NCBI GenBank assembly: GCA_015698045.1
Contig: BLAL01000278.1
Coordinates: 248,001 to 312,000, forward strand
Origin: Rhizophagus clarus
Taxonomy: Eukaryota; Glomeromycota; Glomeromycetes; Glomerales; Glomeraceae
Direction of reading: 5' to 3'
DNA: 64,000 nt
The stretch's first letter is position 1. Every line of letters begins with the position of its first letter. The translations under genes and the position numbers were made by a program. Positions 24,205-35,920 of this stretch are shown here, in pieces. The notes beneath the pieces are model-generated. The model was not told where the DNA came from, made no database searches, and saw only the letters and a program-made list of their open reading frames with translations.

Positions 24205-27200
24205 TTTTTAGCTATTTTTTATTATTTAAACCTATTTTTCTAATTACTACTTTTTTTATTTAGACAATTATTAAAAAAGATTATTACATTTTCTCCAACT
24301 ATAATTCATCAGTTTTGGAAATCACAAATTATATCAAGGAATTTTCAGCCCTATAAAATCAATTATTTTACAATATAATTGTGGAAAACATGAAACCAAA
24401 GACAAATCCTAATCAAAAGTTGAATATTAGGGAATAATATTCAAAAATATTGTTTAAAATCCAAGTGAAAGGCTAAAAGAGCTACATAATAATTCAAAAA
24501 AACGTTTCGCAACGTTTTTTTAATTAAAGCGATAAAACAATACGTTGTAAAACATTTTTTTATTGAATCAACTAATAAGAATGAAATTACTCAAGAATCG
24601 GTATCAGCATACTGCAGTGGGGAGCAAGTGAAATTCATTTGTTAATATTTTAAAAAAAAAAATTATATCACACATTATTCTGATTAATTTCAGAAAATCA
24701 AATTAAGTGTTTGTCAAAAATTAACAAAATATTATTGATTTGAAACAAGTTTGGTTATCAAGTTCCAAATATATTTTCTTGTAGATGAAGGAGAAGCATT
24801 ATGCGAAAAGAAATAGGGCAGATATTACTAAATGAAAAACTTGAAAGAAAACAAATATATAAATATAGTGATAGCGAAGATGAATGGATGGGAAAAACAG
24901 AAGAAGAGTTATGTATCAATCAATGGAGAAATGACTGTTAAATGGAATTAATAGGAGGAAAAATAGGCGGAAAGAAAAAGTAATCATAAATTTAAAATAG
25001 ATTCAAAGTTTTTATTAGAAATAGTATTAGGTTAGAAAATTTATGGACAGATTATTTTCTAAAAAAGATTTAGAAATTTAAAAAAATACTCCTCATGACA
25101 ATAGAAAATGCTATTCTTAGAGAATAAGAAATTTAGAAATAATAATTTTTAAAAAAAAAAAATACAGAAATTTAAAAATAATTTAAAAAATAAGAATTTA
25201 GAAAATAATCTGTGATACTTATATGTATTATCGAATCATTAATTTGGTGTAAAAATCCCTTATAATTATTATAATTTGATTGTTTAACAATCAAGAAATC
25301 TTATTTATATTTAAAATAAAGCTTCAATGATATATTTAAATATTAATAGAATAAAAGTCCTTTTATTTATTTTTTAAAAAAAAACACTTAAATATTTGAT
25401 TAAATTTTTAGTATGGTTGGAAAAAATAAAAAATATGTATTGTTAAAAAAATAAGTTGAAGCATGATTAGGAAAAAAAATTTCTCGATTATTGTAAAGAG
25501 TGTGATGAAATGGAAAAATCATCGTGGTTGACTATCGATCGCCTGAATAATCAGAATATTTTGTGAAAGCATAAGTCAAAAGTAAATACTAAAAATACTA
25601 AAATATAAATTAAATCATATTTTTACAATAGTTAATCATAATTTATTTATCGAGCAAAAGAAATTCTTATTATTAAATAGATGAAAAAAAGTCTTTTAAT
25701 TTCGTTGATACAATATGATACAATAAAGCTTCTACGCAGCAACTTTTGTAAGCTGCTAAACCATTTATTATTCAAAAAAAAAAAATTGATCCTTTTCAAA
25801 AATTGCAAAAATTATTACGCGGACGGATGCACCATGTGAAAATGTTGTTAACCCTCTTTCTTTTTTATTCTATTTTATCCTCAATATTATTAAACTTTCT
25901 ATGTACTGTACCTATGTTCCATTTTTCAGTATATATATTATCTAATTGTTCAACGCGGAAACATTTGCTACTATTGTTATCCATCATCGCTCCGGTCCAG
26001 AATAGTATTTCTTTATACCAATGAAATTGGTGAATGGTGATCGGCAAGTGTGATTTTGAAATGCAAATTAGAGATTCGAATTTGACTATTAATTTGACCG
26101 ATATTAAAAGTGTAATTTATGATTTTACTTATATTAAATGAATTAAGCATCATTCGGTGAGAAATATCTATTAATTACTAAACTGACCCGCAGTATACAT
26201 ACCAGATACAATAAATACCTTATTTTAATTAATAATTTACCACAACACAACCGCGACTAAACCGATTTTAATTAATAATTTATCACAACACAACCGTGAC
26301 TAAACCGCGACTCATCCACAAGTCCACAACTCACTCATGACTCACCCGTGACACTTAATTTTTATGTCATTTTATTTCTTTTAACTGTTCCTTCGTTTAT
26401 TCATATTAGTTATAACAAATAATATTGATTTTAAATTTTGACAAATTTTAATAATTTCTCAAATTCAGAGAAATACTCTTTTGGTGAAAGAATAAAATTG
26501 ATAAATATTCTATAAGAGTAATTTTATAAATAAAGAGAATTTTCATAAAGTTTATGAACTATTTGCATTTGTAAACTCTTGTTTTCAATACATGATAATA
26601 AAGCTAATTATATGCAAAAATGTGACAAGTACCGACTTCCATTCTTTTTAAAGAGATTTATGATAATATTTAGCATTACTGAAAAATGTAAGTTAAAATA
26701 TTTTGGCATGTAACGATTTTTTTCGGTGGATTTTATCGATCCAAGTAATTGTACAATTTCGCATGCGTGTTGATGAGAATAGATCTTACAAAAAGAGTCG
26801 GTTCTGGAGCCGATTCCGATTTCCGAACCGGTTTATTTGATAACCAATCAAAAAATTTCATTGGCCAACATCACATGTTCTACACAGAAACAGACATATA
26901 TAATATTATATTAGATATTAATATATTAATACGTAACATGCTCATAAATAAAAATCAAAATGAACAATTTTAAGTTATTAAAAAAAACAAATTAATTTAT
27001 ATCGAAATAATTTTCTTTTAATAACCAGGTCAAAATAAAATGATTTATCTTTTATATCGAAACGAATATGAAAAATAATATTTTTTTTTTTATAGTATAA
27101 ATTGACTTTCTTTCTTTTAGTGAAAGATTATAAAAGTATAAATGATTTATAAGTCGTTAATTATTAGTTCCAGTGAATCCTAAAAAAAAAAAGTTTTTTT

Positions 27201-27590
27201 TTTTTGCAAAATTAAATGAAAAGTTTTGACTTTAATATGCCATTAAAAACTGAAGGCATGCTTCAGTATAATGATATATATAATAATTTAACAATCATCA
27301 ATTCAACTTTCAAAAAAAAGAAATGATTATTTATACGCAGCATTGTCGTCATGGATTATGATTAACGTGTTTTGTTCATATAAAATATAAATTTGCATTA
27401 ATTAAATGATTCGACTTTAACTAATGAATGTTACAAATATCGGAGTTACGGAAAAATTTGGCCGAATTGTGCATCCATGTGACAGATGATCGCAAATGAT
27501 TGTCTAAATTGAGAAGTTACTGTATGTATCCATTTTTAATATTGGTAACAACAATTACAAGATAAATAATTTTTATTCCGCTAAACCATA
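24205..27590. other. gene-poor region
   Basis: About 3.4 kb with no gene I can support. A coding-like but stop-broken stretch around 24790-24980 (acidic, with DEWMGKTEEELC) is probably retroelement debris. Short frames at 25803-26047 on both strands and at 26749-26973 match nothing known to me. A GC-richer patch at 26785-26840 contains GGTTC and GAACC as a loose inverted repeat. Confidence 0.4.
26222..26308. repeat. 43-bp tandem duplication
   Basis: Two copies, each from ATTTTAATTAATAATTTA through GACTAAACCG, differing at two positions. Confidence 0.7.
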
Positions 27591-27597
27591 TTCATTT

Positions 27598-27605
27598 TAT
27601 AAAAG
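27598..27605 (+). promoter_or_regulatory. TATA box of the lectin gene
   Basis: TATAAAAG, 46 nt upstream of the ATG at 27644. A good match at a suitable distance. Confidence 0.5.
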
Positions 27606-27643
27606 CTTTAACTTAGCGCAACATTAATTTTTCAATTTTTAAA

Positions 27644-29137
27644 ATGTGTGGGAGTCTTGGCGGTTTTGTTGTATTGCTTATGGCTATACAGATGGCATTT
27701 AATCAGGTAAAGACTTTCAATTCAGAATTTGTATAAAAATATAAACAACTGATTATATTATCAATTTAAAGTGGGGACCCCGAACAGAAGTTGACTTGGA
27801 CCAGATTTTGAGCAAAACTCAAAATTTGTTTACTAATTTGCCTTATGATGACTTTCCAAGTAAAATCATTTCATTTAAAACCGAGTCTATTATAATTCTT
27901 TCTCTATTAAATATTCTTATTTAATTTTCTAATTATAGTTTATCAAGAACTTATTAGAAATCGAATAGCAGTTGCAAAACTTGCAAGTTTGTTGAGCTCA
28001 AATAATGCCTTGGACACGTATAAAAAGAATATTTACGATGATCTTATTCGATTTGATTATTTTCTCAATTTTCTCTCAAGAGACCTTGAATTAGCTTATG
28101 AAAAAGAAAATGCGTTCTTCATGACGTTTGAAAAAAGTGTATCTGAATGGGAAAAGCTTTCAAAAGTGAATGAATATTCTTCCGAATTGTTTGAAGTAAT
28201 GAGAAATATGACAAACGATTTATCTTCGATTCTCTTCAAAATAAAATGGACAGTAGAGAGTATCCAACAATTTGTCCCATCCAACAAATCTGATTCGGTA
28301 AATTATAATGAGAGAAAAGAATTAGGTCCTTCTCAATGGATAAATTATTTAGAAATTGACTTGTGGTGTGACATTTCTATTATTAAAGAATGCAAGTATG
28401 AACTTTTTCGGGTTAAAAATATAGTAAAGTATATCAATGAAATTAATTTGGACGGTATTTTATTTCGTGTTTGGTATTATTCTGAAGATCTGGATAACAT
28501 CATAAAGGATCTAAAAAAAGATAATGTGATTATAAAACAAAATGCTATAATTTCTAGCAAACTTAAATCATTAGTTAACAAAATTAAATTTAGCTACAAC
28601 TTATTTTTGAAGGGTCAAGATGTCTTCTCAAAATTTAATGACTACAGCTTAGACATTACAGAAGATATTAAGACAAAGATCTTGAAGAGTGAACTTATTG
28701 GACAAAATGGATGTCGGGCAGAATTCATGACTTATTTTACAATTCCTCCGGTTTTTCAAGGTGCACGCAAAACAAAACAATCGCCATCTTTAAAACAAAT
28801 TACTATCAGTGCTAATATTTATATTGACTCATTAACCTTTAAATGGTCTGATAATATATCAACTAAATATGGTGGGAATGGTGGTTATTCAAATGATTTG
28901 AAATTAGAAGAAGGCGAAGCAGTGGTTTAGGTCAGGATTTATAAATATTTAGGGGGAAAGATTTGTGGGCTTGAATTTCGTACAAATAAGTGGAAATCTA
29001 CAAATGTTTTGGGAAGATCATCTTCATTTGATTTAGTTCTCGAAGCACCACGTGGATATGAGATGGTTGGTTTCTATGGTAGTTATGATGAACATTTATG
29101 CGGGATTGGTATTCTTTATTCAAAGATTGTAATCTAG
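27644..29137 (+). pseudogene. secreted jacalin-type lectin gene with internal TAG
   Basis: Exons 27644-27706, 27772-27859 and 27939 onward; introns of 65 and 79 nt, both GT-AG, and all phases agree. Exon 1 encodes a hydrophobic signal peptide (21 residues, with GGFVVLLMAIQMAF). A charged helical region follows (about 50-300), then a jacalin-like beta-prism lectin domain from about residue 310, with the YGGNGG hallmark at 361-366. A TAG at 28928-28930 (codon 381) cuts this domain in half. The same frame then continues open for 68 sense codons to a second TAG at 29135-29137 and holds the rest of the domain, including GLEF and VGFYG strands. Such lectins bind carbohydrate; an extracellular role is inferred. 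It is either a young pseudogene, a read-through gene or a sequencing error. An intron removing the TAG would also remove the conserved glycines, so I discount that. Confidence 0.7.
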
Positions 29138-29811
29138 TAGAAATTAAAATTTTTTCATAATTAAAAAGAGGAATATTTATTAACTTTATATGGTCACATA
29201 CTAAAATTCTAAAATTAGTTTGGATTAGTTTAATTATAACAAATCAAGTTTTCGCATAATAAGTTTGCAAAGCAATCTTTTATGTATTGTAATAATGTAT
29301 GCAATTTAACAGTATTAAGTTAATCTGTTTGATACAATTGTTTTCTATAATTAAATGGTATAACAATTTTTATGTATGAATTTTTTATTAAATAAATACT
29401 TTAATTTTATATTCATTACAGTTTTTTAAACCAACTTGCACAACTCTTTAAATAAGTACAATAGATTAGAATAAAATAATTGATATAAAGGGGCAGATGC
29501 ACATATTAATAAAGTTAAAAAAAAATTTTCATATAACTGTCCCACAGAATAAAAGTTGTATGATAATCTAAAATAACTGCTTTATACATGGATAATATAA
29601 ATTTCTTTAAAATTTGTTAATTTTTATTATATGTTAGCAATCGCCAGGACCATCATGATCTTTTTCATCATTTTGAACTTACTATCACTAATAAATATTT
29701 ATCTTGGACCTCGGAAAAGTCTTAGATAGGTAGGGTCCCAAGTTGCGTAGAATTTGGCAAAAAAACTAAGAAAATCATTCCTTTTTTAGATGTGCCAATC
29801 AGGTAAGTATT
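29138..29811. other. 3' flank of the lectin gene
   Basis: AT-rich, no gene seen. It must contain the lectin 3' UTR. Confidence 0.4.
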
Positions 29812-29875
29812 TCTTTATTTAGTAACTGGCTGATGTTAGTATAGTTCCGGCCCTGAAGAAATGCTTGTAGTAAAA
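29812..29875. repeat. dispersed repeat, copy 1 (GGCCCTGAA end)
   Basis: About 60 bp running from CTTTATTTAGTAACTG to TTCCGGCCCTGAA. A second copy in the same orientation lies at 33443-33505. The reverse complement begins TTCAGGGCCGGAA, which looks like the terminal sequence of a DNA transposon. No inverted partner was found here. Confidence 0.55.
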
Positions 29876-30660
29876 ATCTCAGCTAAAGGATTTTCTAATA
29901 AGTCCGACAGTAAAGAAGTAAGTATTTATATGAGCAGTTATTCATATTTAAAAGATGAATTACATTTTGATAATCTTGAAGAATCACTTATAAAAAATTC
30001 AGATACAATTCAACATTTAAGAATGGATTGAACTCTTGTCACAAAAATTCTTTCATATCTTACAAATAGCATAGATTCAAATCTTTCAGCCCACATAGGA
30101 TCACCTCTTTTATCATTTAAGTGAACAACAAGTTCCAATAAAAAGTTTAAAAGTTTAATTGAAAATACTAAAGGAAATCTTAATGACATCAGAAATTTTA
30201 AAAATGAAAATAAGATGCTTATAAATCAATTTATCGAAATTGTCTGTCCATTTCTTGGATATCTTTTATAAGAATAAAATTTCAGAAATGTTTATAAATT
30301 ATTTGTCAATATTTAAATGGTTGATGATGTATTTGATTGGGATAATTTTTTAAAATATTGGTTAGATCGTCACTTATGAATTTGTTTAAATTTAAATTTT
30401 GATCATAAAAACTTAATTGGAATCTTTAAATGTTCTATGTTATTATAAATCATTCCATTTGTTATTGACACCATTAGTCTTAAGTGGGAATCCCTTAGTA
30501 CGTTACATTTGTGTAAATCAAATTTGTTTGGTTGATCATGGATACGCAGTACCTTTATTTTATACTTTGCTAGCGATAAAATATTATTATGTCTTGTATA
30601 TTTACAATAAAACACTTGATAATTTATACTTAATTTAAACATTATTTTTGTGTTTAAAAT
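29860..30660 (+). pseudogene. decayed F-box/LRR-like gene
   Basis: The plus strand reads, with several stops and frameshifts, as runs such as LKDELHFDNLEESLIKN, DTIQHLRMD, TLVTKILSYL, SLIENTKGNL and VFDWDNFLKYWLDR. These periodic Leu motifs resemble the F-box-protein family that is greatly expanded in Glomeromycotina. Stops occur within the first 60 codons and repeatedly thereafter, so this is a pseudogene. The short frames on both strands at 30403-30642 are shadows. The family call is from motif memory only. Confidence 0.45.
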
Positions 30661-30838
30661 TACATTTTAAACATTACTTCATTGTATTATTTATTGTATA
30701 TTATGCATATTATATATAATTTTACTATAAATCATCAGTATCTTTCTTAAATTTTAACTCTACTAATAGAATTTTATTCTTTATATTTTTCATTCCAGTT
30801 TATATTAAAAGCTTTTTTAAGCATTATAGTTTAATTAT

Positions 30839-31400
30839 AAAATCCACCTCCATTACCATTAATATCATAATATATAGAATTATTATTAACCAATAAATCA
30901 ATATCTTTCTTAAATTTTTCTGCATCTGAATATTGATTATTCTCTAATTTTGATTTAATAGTAAAAAAATCTATTTGATTAATTATAATAACAAATTAAT
31001 CTGGATTCAATTCTTTAGTATATTTGTAAACTTATAAGAAAACCATATTCTTTTCCATCTTATAAAGAATTTCATAACACAATGATAAAGGAAGGTCATG
31101 AATCTTGATTGCTTTTTTTGTGTAGGTTGCACCAGGTAATAGATTTTCTTATATTTTTTGATTACTTCCTGCCAGTATATTTGGAAAAATTTCTCATGTT
31201 GTAAATGTTCCTTATTTATCTATTCGGTTAAAAAAAAAAATGTTTAGGATTAGTAAAGTACATAGAAATTTTTGTAATAAAAAAAACATACCTTTCTTTT
31301 AAAATATCAAATATATTCTTCTTGTTTAACTTTGATTTTTCTACTACTTCTAAAAATTTAAGTGCCCAATAATCATCAAGGTCTTCCAGTTTGAAAATGA
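30839..31400 (-). pseudogene. decayed bromodomain-like gene
   Basis: The minus strand contains IHDLPLSLCYEILYKMEKN, then KELNPD, a stop, FVIIINQIDFFTIKSKLENN and AEKFKKDIDLLVNN. The order and spacing match bromodomain helices: a first helix with CxxIL.KM, then the NP.DF.TI..KL.N..Y segment, then F..DI.L...N. Bromodomains read acetyl-lysine on histones. At least two in-frame stops and one frameshift break it. A possible upstream exon ends near 31305 at a GTATGT donor. It is inactive. Confidence 0.5.
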
Positions 31401-31554
31401 TATTGATGAAATGAATGATAATGATAAAATAAAAATAATATCATAATATAACATTAAAAATTCTTGATATGATAAATTAGTATGCTTTTCCTTTATGTAA
31501 GAGATAAAAGCTAAAGATTAAAGATTAGTAAGAGACTAAGAATTATAAGTTATA

Positions 31555-31571
31555 TATATATATATATATAA
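31555..31571. repeat. TA dinucleotide microsatellite
   Basis: A run of about eight TA units. Confidence 0.7.
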
Positions 31572-31597
31572 ACTTGCTGCCATTTGTCAAGATATAC

Positions 31598-31970
31598 TCA
31601 TATTGTTAAGTGCATTAACTTCATTATATAACTTTCATCATCATCTGTGTTATTAGATTCATCTGTATCATTAATTTCATTTATAATGTTAAGTTTATCA
31701 AAATAACTGTTAAGTTTATTCATATTTTCAAGTTCATCTACATTATTAATTCCAACCATATTGCTAATAAATTCATCAAAATAACTGTTAAGTTCATCGA
31801 TGTTATTAATTTCATCTGTGTTGTTAAATAGTTTATCTATGTTGAATTCATCCATGCTAGAATCTGCATAGATCATCTGTGTTAAGCATTGTCAAGTTAT
31901 CCGTGTTGTTTTCATCCATATTATTAAGCCTATATGTGTTGTTGATCTCATCTATTGTTGAGTTCATCTT
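31598..31970 (-). repeat. degenerate Asn/Asp-coding minisatellite
   Basis: Irregular repeats of TTCATCTRTGTTRTTAA-type units. The minus strand is open for 92 codons (31598-31876, ATG start) and translates to an Asn/Asp/Glu-rich low-complexity chain with recurring NNIDELN-like motifs. It could be a real disordered protein, but the reading frame is equally explained by the repeat. Confidence 0.45.
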
Positions 31971-31971
31971 G

Positions 31972-33442
31972 AATTTTAAGAATATTTTGAATATTTTTTA
32001 AGAATCTTTTATGAATCTTTTATTTAAGAATTTTTTTCTATATTTTTAGAAATTAATTGTGACCTTTAAATAAAAAATTCTTTGTAGGTTTGGATCGGAT
32101 GCATTAATGCAAAAAATTATAGCATCTGACTCATTTCCTTATTAATTATTATACAATGAATTTCATTGTATAATGGATAAAGAAAATATTTCTTGATATT
32201 TCTTAAAAATTGACACATTGTAACATGGTACACAATACATAAATATTAGTCATAACAACGTTTACATTAATAATTTGTAAAAGTACAAATCATGATTTAT
32301 ATATAATGTTTGAATTAAATTAGTTTGATTTTAAATTAAAACTGAATCAAATTTATTAACATATTATTGGTAATTTTAACATAATTATTAAAACTGAATT
32401 AATTGCTGTATTAGCGTTAGTTCATTATTAGTTTAAAATCTAAAATTAGATATTTTATTTATGTGTTAATAACAATTTGATTTTAATTAAATAATTTTCT
32501 GAACAAGAAATTTTTAATAGGTTTTATTAAATTTGACAAGTTTGTCAATATTAAGAAAATTTCATTAAGTTTTGGAGTTAACCCTTAGTAAAACATAATC
32601 AATTAGAAACATGAATTTTTCAACACTATAATAAGATGTTATTTCTTTTATCTATGTACACTAGAGGCCTCATGGCTCATGGACCAAAAATAAGTGCTTT
32701 GTGCCAGCCCAGAACATATAAAACTCGGACCTGGGTTAATATATTTTGTTTAAAATTCAACTCAGTCTCTAATGCACACACTTCCGTGATTTTCTTTTTC
32801 TTGAATAATGATCTTGTAATATTTATTATTTAAATAATAAATGGAAATTCTATTAATTTATTAGCCGTTAGGTCATAAACTTTTTCTACCCACTCGTTAA
32901 TCTACCAGTATTCATGGAATAAAAATCATCTATAGCCACTAAAATCAATGCAGCATTGCGGGTCCTAGAGATGTCGAAAATGTATCAATGCAATATTTTG
33001 CTTTATTTACTGTATATATATTAGGCTATTAACTATTAAATTCGATTTATTTTAAGCATCATCTGTATTATCAAAAAATTTCTTTTTTTTTTTTTTTTCT
33101 CACTATCACCCAAATTTCTTCTTTGAGGCAATTGATTTTAATATATAGGGATATATTTATAATATTGTTTAAATTTTGATTATACAAATTTTGTTATAAC
33201 TATATTTGTGCATAATATTATTGGTTCTAGAACAAAATTGTTCCCAAATTACATAAAATAAAATATATGAATGTATGAAAAAAGTCTAAAAAAAGACCGA
33301 TAACTTCAAGTCATAAAGTACTTTGAACAAATATTTCTAAAAAGAGGGGAAATTTTTTTCCGCAAGAAATCAACATTATAAGCCCCATTTTGAGGATGAA
33401 AATAGCTAGGACCCATTTTGATAACGTTGGTCAGGAAATTAT
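31972..33442. other. gene-poor region
   Basis: AT-rich DNA with no supported gene. A less AT-rich stretch at 32655-32740 (with GAGGCCTCATGGCTCATGG) looks foreign to its surroundings but has no recognisable product. Confidence 0.4.
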
Positions 33443-33505
33443 TACTTTATTTAGTAACTGACTGATATTATCATAATTCCGGCCCTGAAAAAAATGCGTA
33501 GAGCT
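33443..33505. repeat. dispersed repeat, copy 2 (GGCCCTGAA end)
   Basis: Diverged second copy of the repeat at 29812-29875, same orientation, from CTTTATTTAGTAACTG to TTCCGGCCCTGAA. Confidence 0.55.
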
Positions 33506-35270
33506 AATAGTAAATTTTTGCCAAAAATTTGTTACCTATTTATATATTGTTCGGGTCCTAAATAGCTACTGCACATTACGGTTAAATAGTTTATCCAAAT
33601 GAAATGAAATATACTATTTGATTGACCAAAAAATATTGTGTGCGTGTAGCACATGTTCCGCTTCTCATATCGACTAAATTCTAAATTTATTTTTGTTTTT
33701 AAAGGTGACGTGAATAGACTTAATAGTAATGAAGTATAAATCTCGTGACTACTACGTAAAACACGTGACAAAGAGACTAGCGATTGGACAATAAAAATAT
33801 TTGAGAAAATAAAATATAATTTTTTGGATGTGTTAGCATAATCGCAACTGCGATAAAACAATATAATTATAAATAATCATAAGATAAATAAAACAAAAAT
33901 AAAAATTATTATTTTATCAGACATTTTTTTTTTTCTCATTTAATAAAATGTTTCTTTTTTTTTTAAAAAAAAAAACTAAAATAATTAATATATGATGTTA
34001 AATTTTGTAGGAATAATCATAAATAATAAATAAATAGAAAATAACTGAACGTAATATATTTTTTTATAATAAGTATTATCTAATAATAAATAATAAAGAA
34101 TTCGTATATCGATTAACAAAATAAATAAATATGTATGATTATTTAAAAAATGAAATTCCTCCTTCCTAGTCGACTTATGCTTTAACCGTTCACAAAACTT
34201 AAGTCTAAGGTCTTACTTTATGTTATATAACAGATAACTAAATATTTGCACCTGGACATGCGTATACTGCTTTAAACCGATGCTCTAATTGGGACCACTT
34301 TATCAATTTAATATTATGTTTCTGTAATAAAAATTTATCATTTAATATGCGTAAATAAATTAAATTTATTAATAATATATACAACATACACATAATATAC
34401 TAAAATATTTTTTTTTTAACATATGTATTACAAAAAAAAAATCACAACTTTCTATAACAAGCGTATTTACTAAGAATTGATAAACGTGCCATAGTTATTG
34501 TTTGACAAACTTATAATTTTGAAAGATTAAAAGAAATTGATCAACATGTGAAACTATAGAAACAAAGAAACAAAACCGTTGACACTCAACTACTGCAGAG
34601 CGCAGTAATATGGTTGATATCCTCGAAGCGGTTATCATCATATCTCAAGTATTACTAATATACTGTATATGAAAAAAAAGGCAGGATGAATGAAGAGAAG
34701 GAAAAGAAAATAATAAAGAGAAAATAAAATAAAAATGAATGTTAGAAAAATTTATTTAATAATAAGGTGTTTACGAATAGATTACATATATTTGTTTGTT
34801 AATCAAACATGCAATATGACATTAACGTAATAAATAAACAAACATTCTAATCTATTCTGATAAAGAAAAATCATGTGAGGTAATGGTACCGTTTTACAAA
34901 CTTATAATTTTGGAAGATTAAAAGCAATGTGAAACTATAGAGACAGATATGACGGAAAAGACCGATATTCAACGTAATTCCGCTATATCTAATCGTTTAC
35001 CGAGAATTATTTGGATTAATTAAAAAGTTAAATGATTGAAATATTATTGGAAAAAAAAAAATTATGAGGGTTTTCTTTTTTCCTCTGGTGTTTTCGACCA
35101 CGAAAATCTACTATTCTATTTCAGGAATTTTATCGCGGGAGCAATGTTCCGAATAATGGATAAAAAAAAAAAAAATAGTATTTAAATATGTATGACTTTT
35201 AAACAATTTATGTATTTCTGAATTTCGTTCGATTAGAAAAAAACTTTTGGCTACAATCTCGACACTTTAT
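33506..35270. other. gene-poor region with short repeats
   Basis: No gene I can support. The minus-strand frame at 33532-33861 has no ATG start at its listed end. A segment at 34505-34560 recurs at 34896-34940 with a short internal deletion. An imperfect inverted repeat spans 34775-34857. Confidence 0.45.
34775..34857. repeat. imperfect inverted repeat
   Basis: GAATAGATTA at the left end is matched exactly by TAATCTATTC at the right end. The arms continue imperfectly through a TTTGTTTGTTAAT-like segment, giving arms of about 30-35 bp. Confidence 0.55.
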
Positions 35271-35281
35271 TATATATTTTA
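35271..35281 (+). promoter_or_regulatory. TATA-like element of small membrane-protein gene
   Basis: TATATATTTTA, about 30-39 nt upstream of the proposed ATG at 35310, followed by an A-rich leader. Confidence 0.35.
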
Positions 35282-35309
35282 TCTTCAAAAAAAAAAAAAC
35301 AACTCTTCC

Positions 35310-35408
35310 ATGGAAAAGCAGTCTAATACACATGTATTTAAATGATTGCGCTTTTTATTTTTAATTACCGTATTGTAATTTTCTTTTATTAAAATTTGTA
35401 TGTGTTAT

Positions 35409-35447
<39 letters not shown>

Positions 35448-35920
35448 TCAAACATATGTTTATAGCAAGATATAAACATTATTATTCCAATAGTCTTTCT
35501 ACTTTTCTTTGTGCTAGTTTTAATTTTGCTTGTAAAAAAAGCTTTGCAGGGAATAAAATACATAATTAATGGTAAATATTAACGTATAATTTTTCTAAAT
35601 TATATTTAGTACAAAAGTTTGAACATTTTCCTATTCTACAGGTATTAAAAGGTTTTGTGAAAAATTCCGCCAAAGAAGATTACGGTGAGTTGGATAAATA
35701 ACCACGTGGACTTTTACAAACAATTAAGCTAACCACATGATGATATTAACATTTTTATAGTACTACCAAAACCACAGATCCCAGGCATAGAATCAATTTC
35801 CTTTTGAACCGTGATTATAGAATGGAATTAAGTCACATATTAAATAACTCTATCATCACGATTCATCCGCGTGATCCTAGGCATTCAATCAACTATCTCT
35901 TAAATGACGAGACTAACTAA
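35310..35920 (+). CDS. small single-pass membrane protein, four exons
   Basis: Not visible as a long open frame. Proposed exons 35310-35333, 35466-35571, 35642-35684 and 35761-35920 give 110 residues. The donors are GTATTT, GTAAAT and GTGAGT; all three acceptors end in AG (TTATAG, CTACAG, TTATAG); introns are 132, 70 and 76 nt; every junction keeps frame. The first intron carries a run of about 30 T. The ATG context is CCATGG. The product has a short polar N terminus, one strongly hydrophobic segment (about 11-31) followed by KK, then a basic stretch (46-61). The tail contains the motif DPRH.IN.LLN twice, at 64-74 and 96-106. An N-out, C-in membrane protein is inferred from the positive charges after the helix. 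Family unknown. Exons 2-4 are better supported than exon 1. Confidence 0.5.

Noticed and set aside
28860..28930. An intron ending at the TTTAG of the lectin's internal stop
   Set aside because: Any donor close enough would delete the YGGNGG segment that defines the lectin domain, so a nonsense codon is the simpler reading.
33532..33861. 109-codon minus-strand ORF
   Set aside because: It begins at a non-ATG codon, shows no domain, and has no promoter or splice support.
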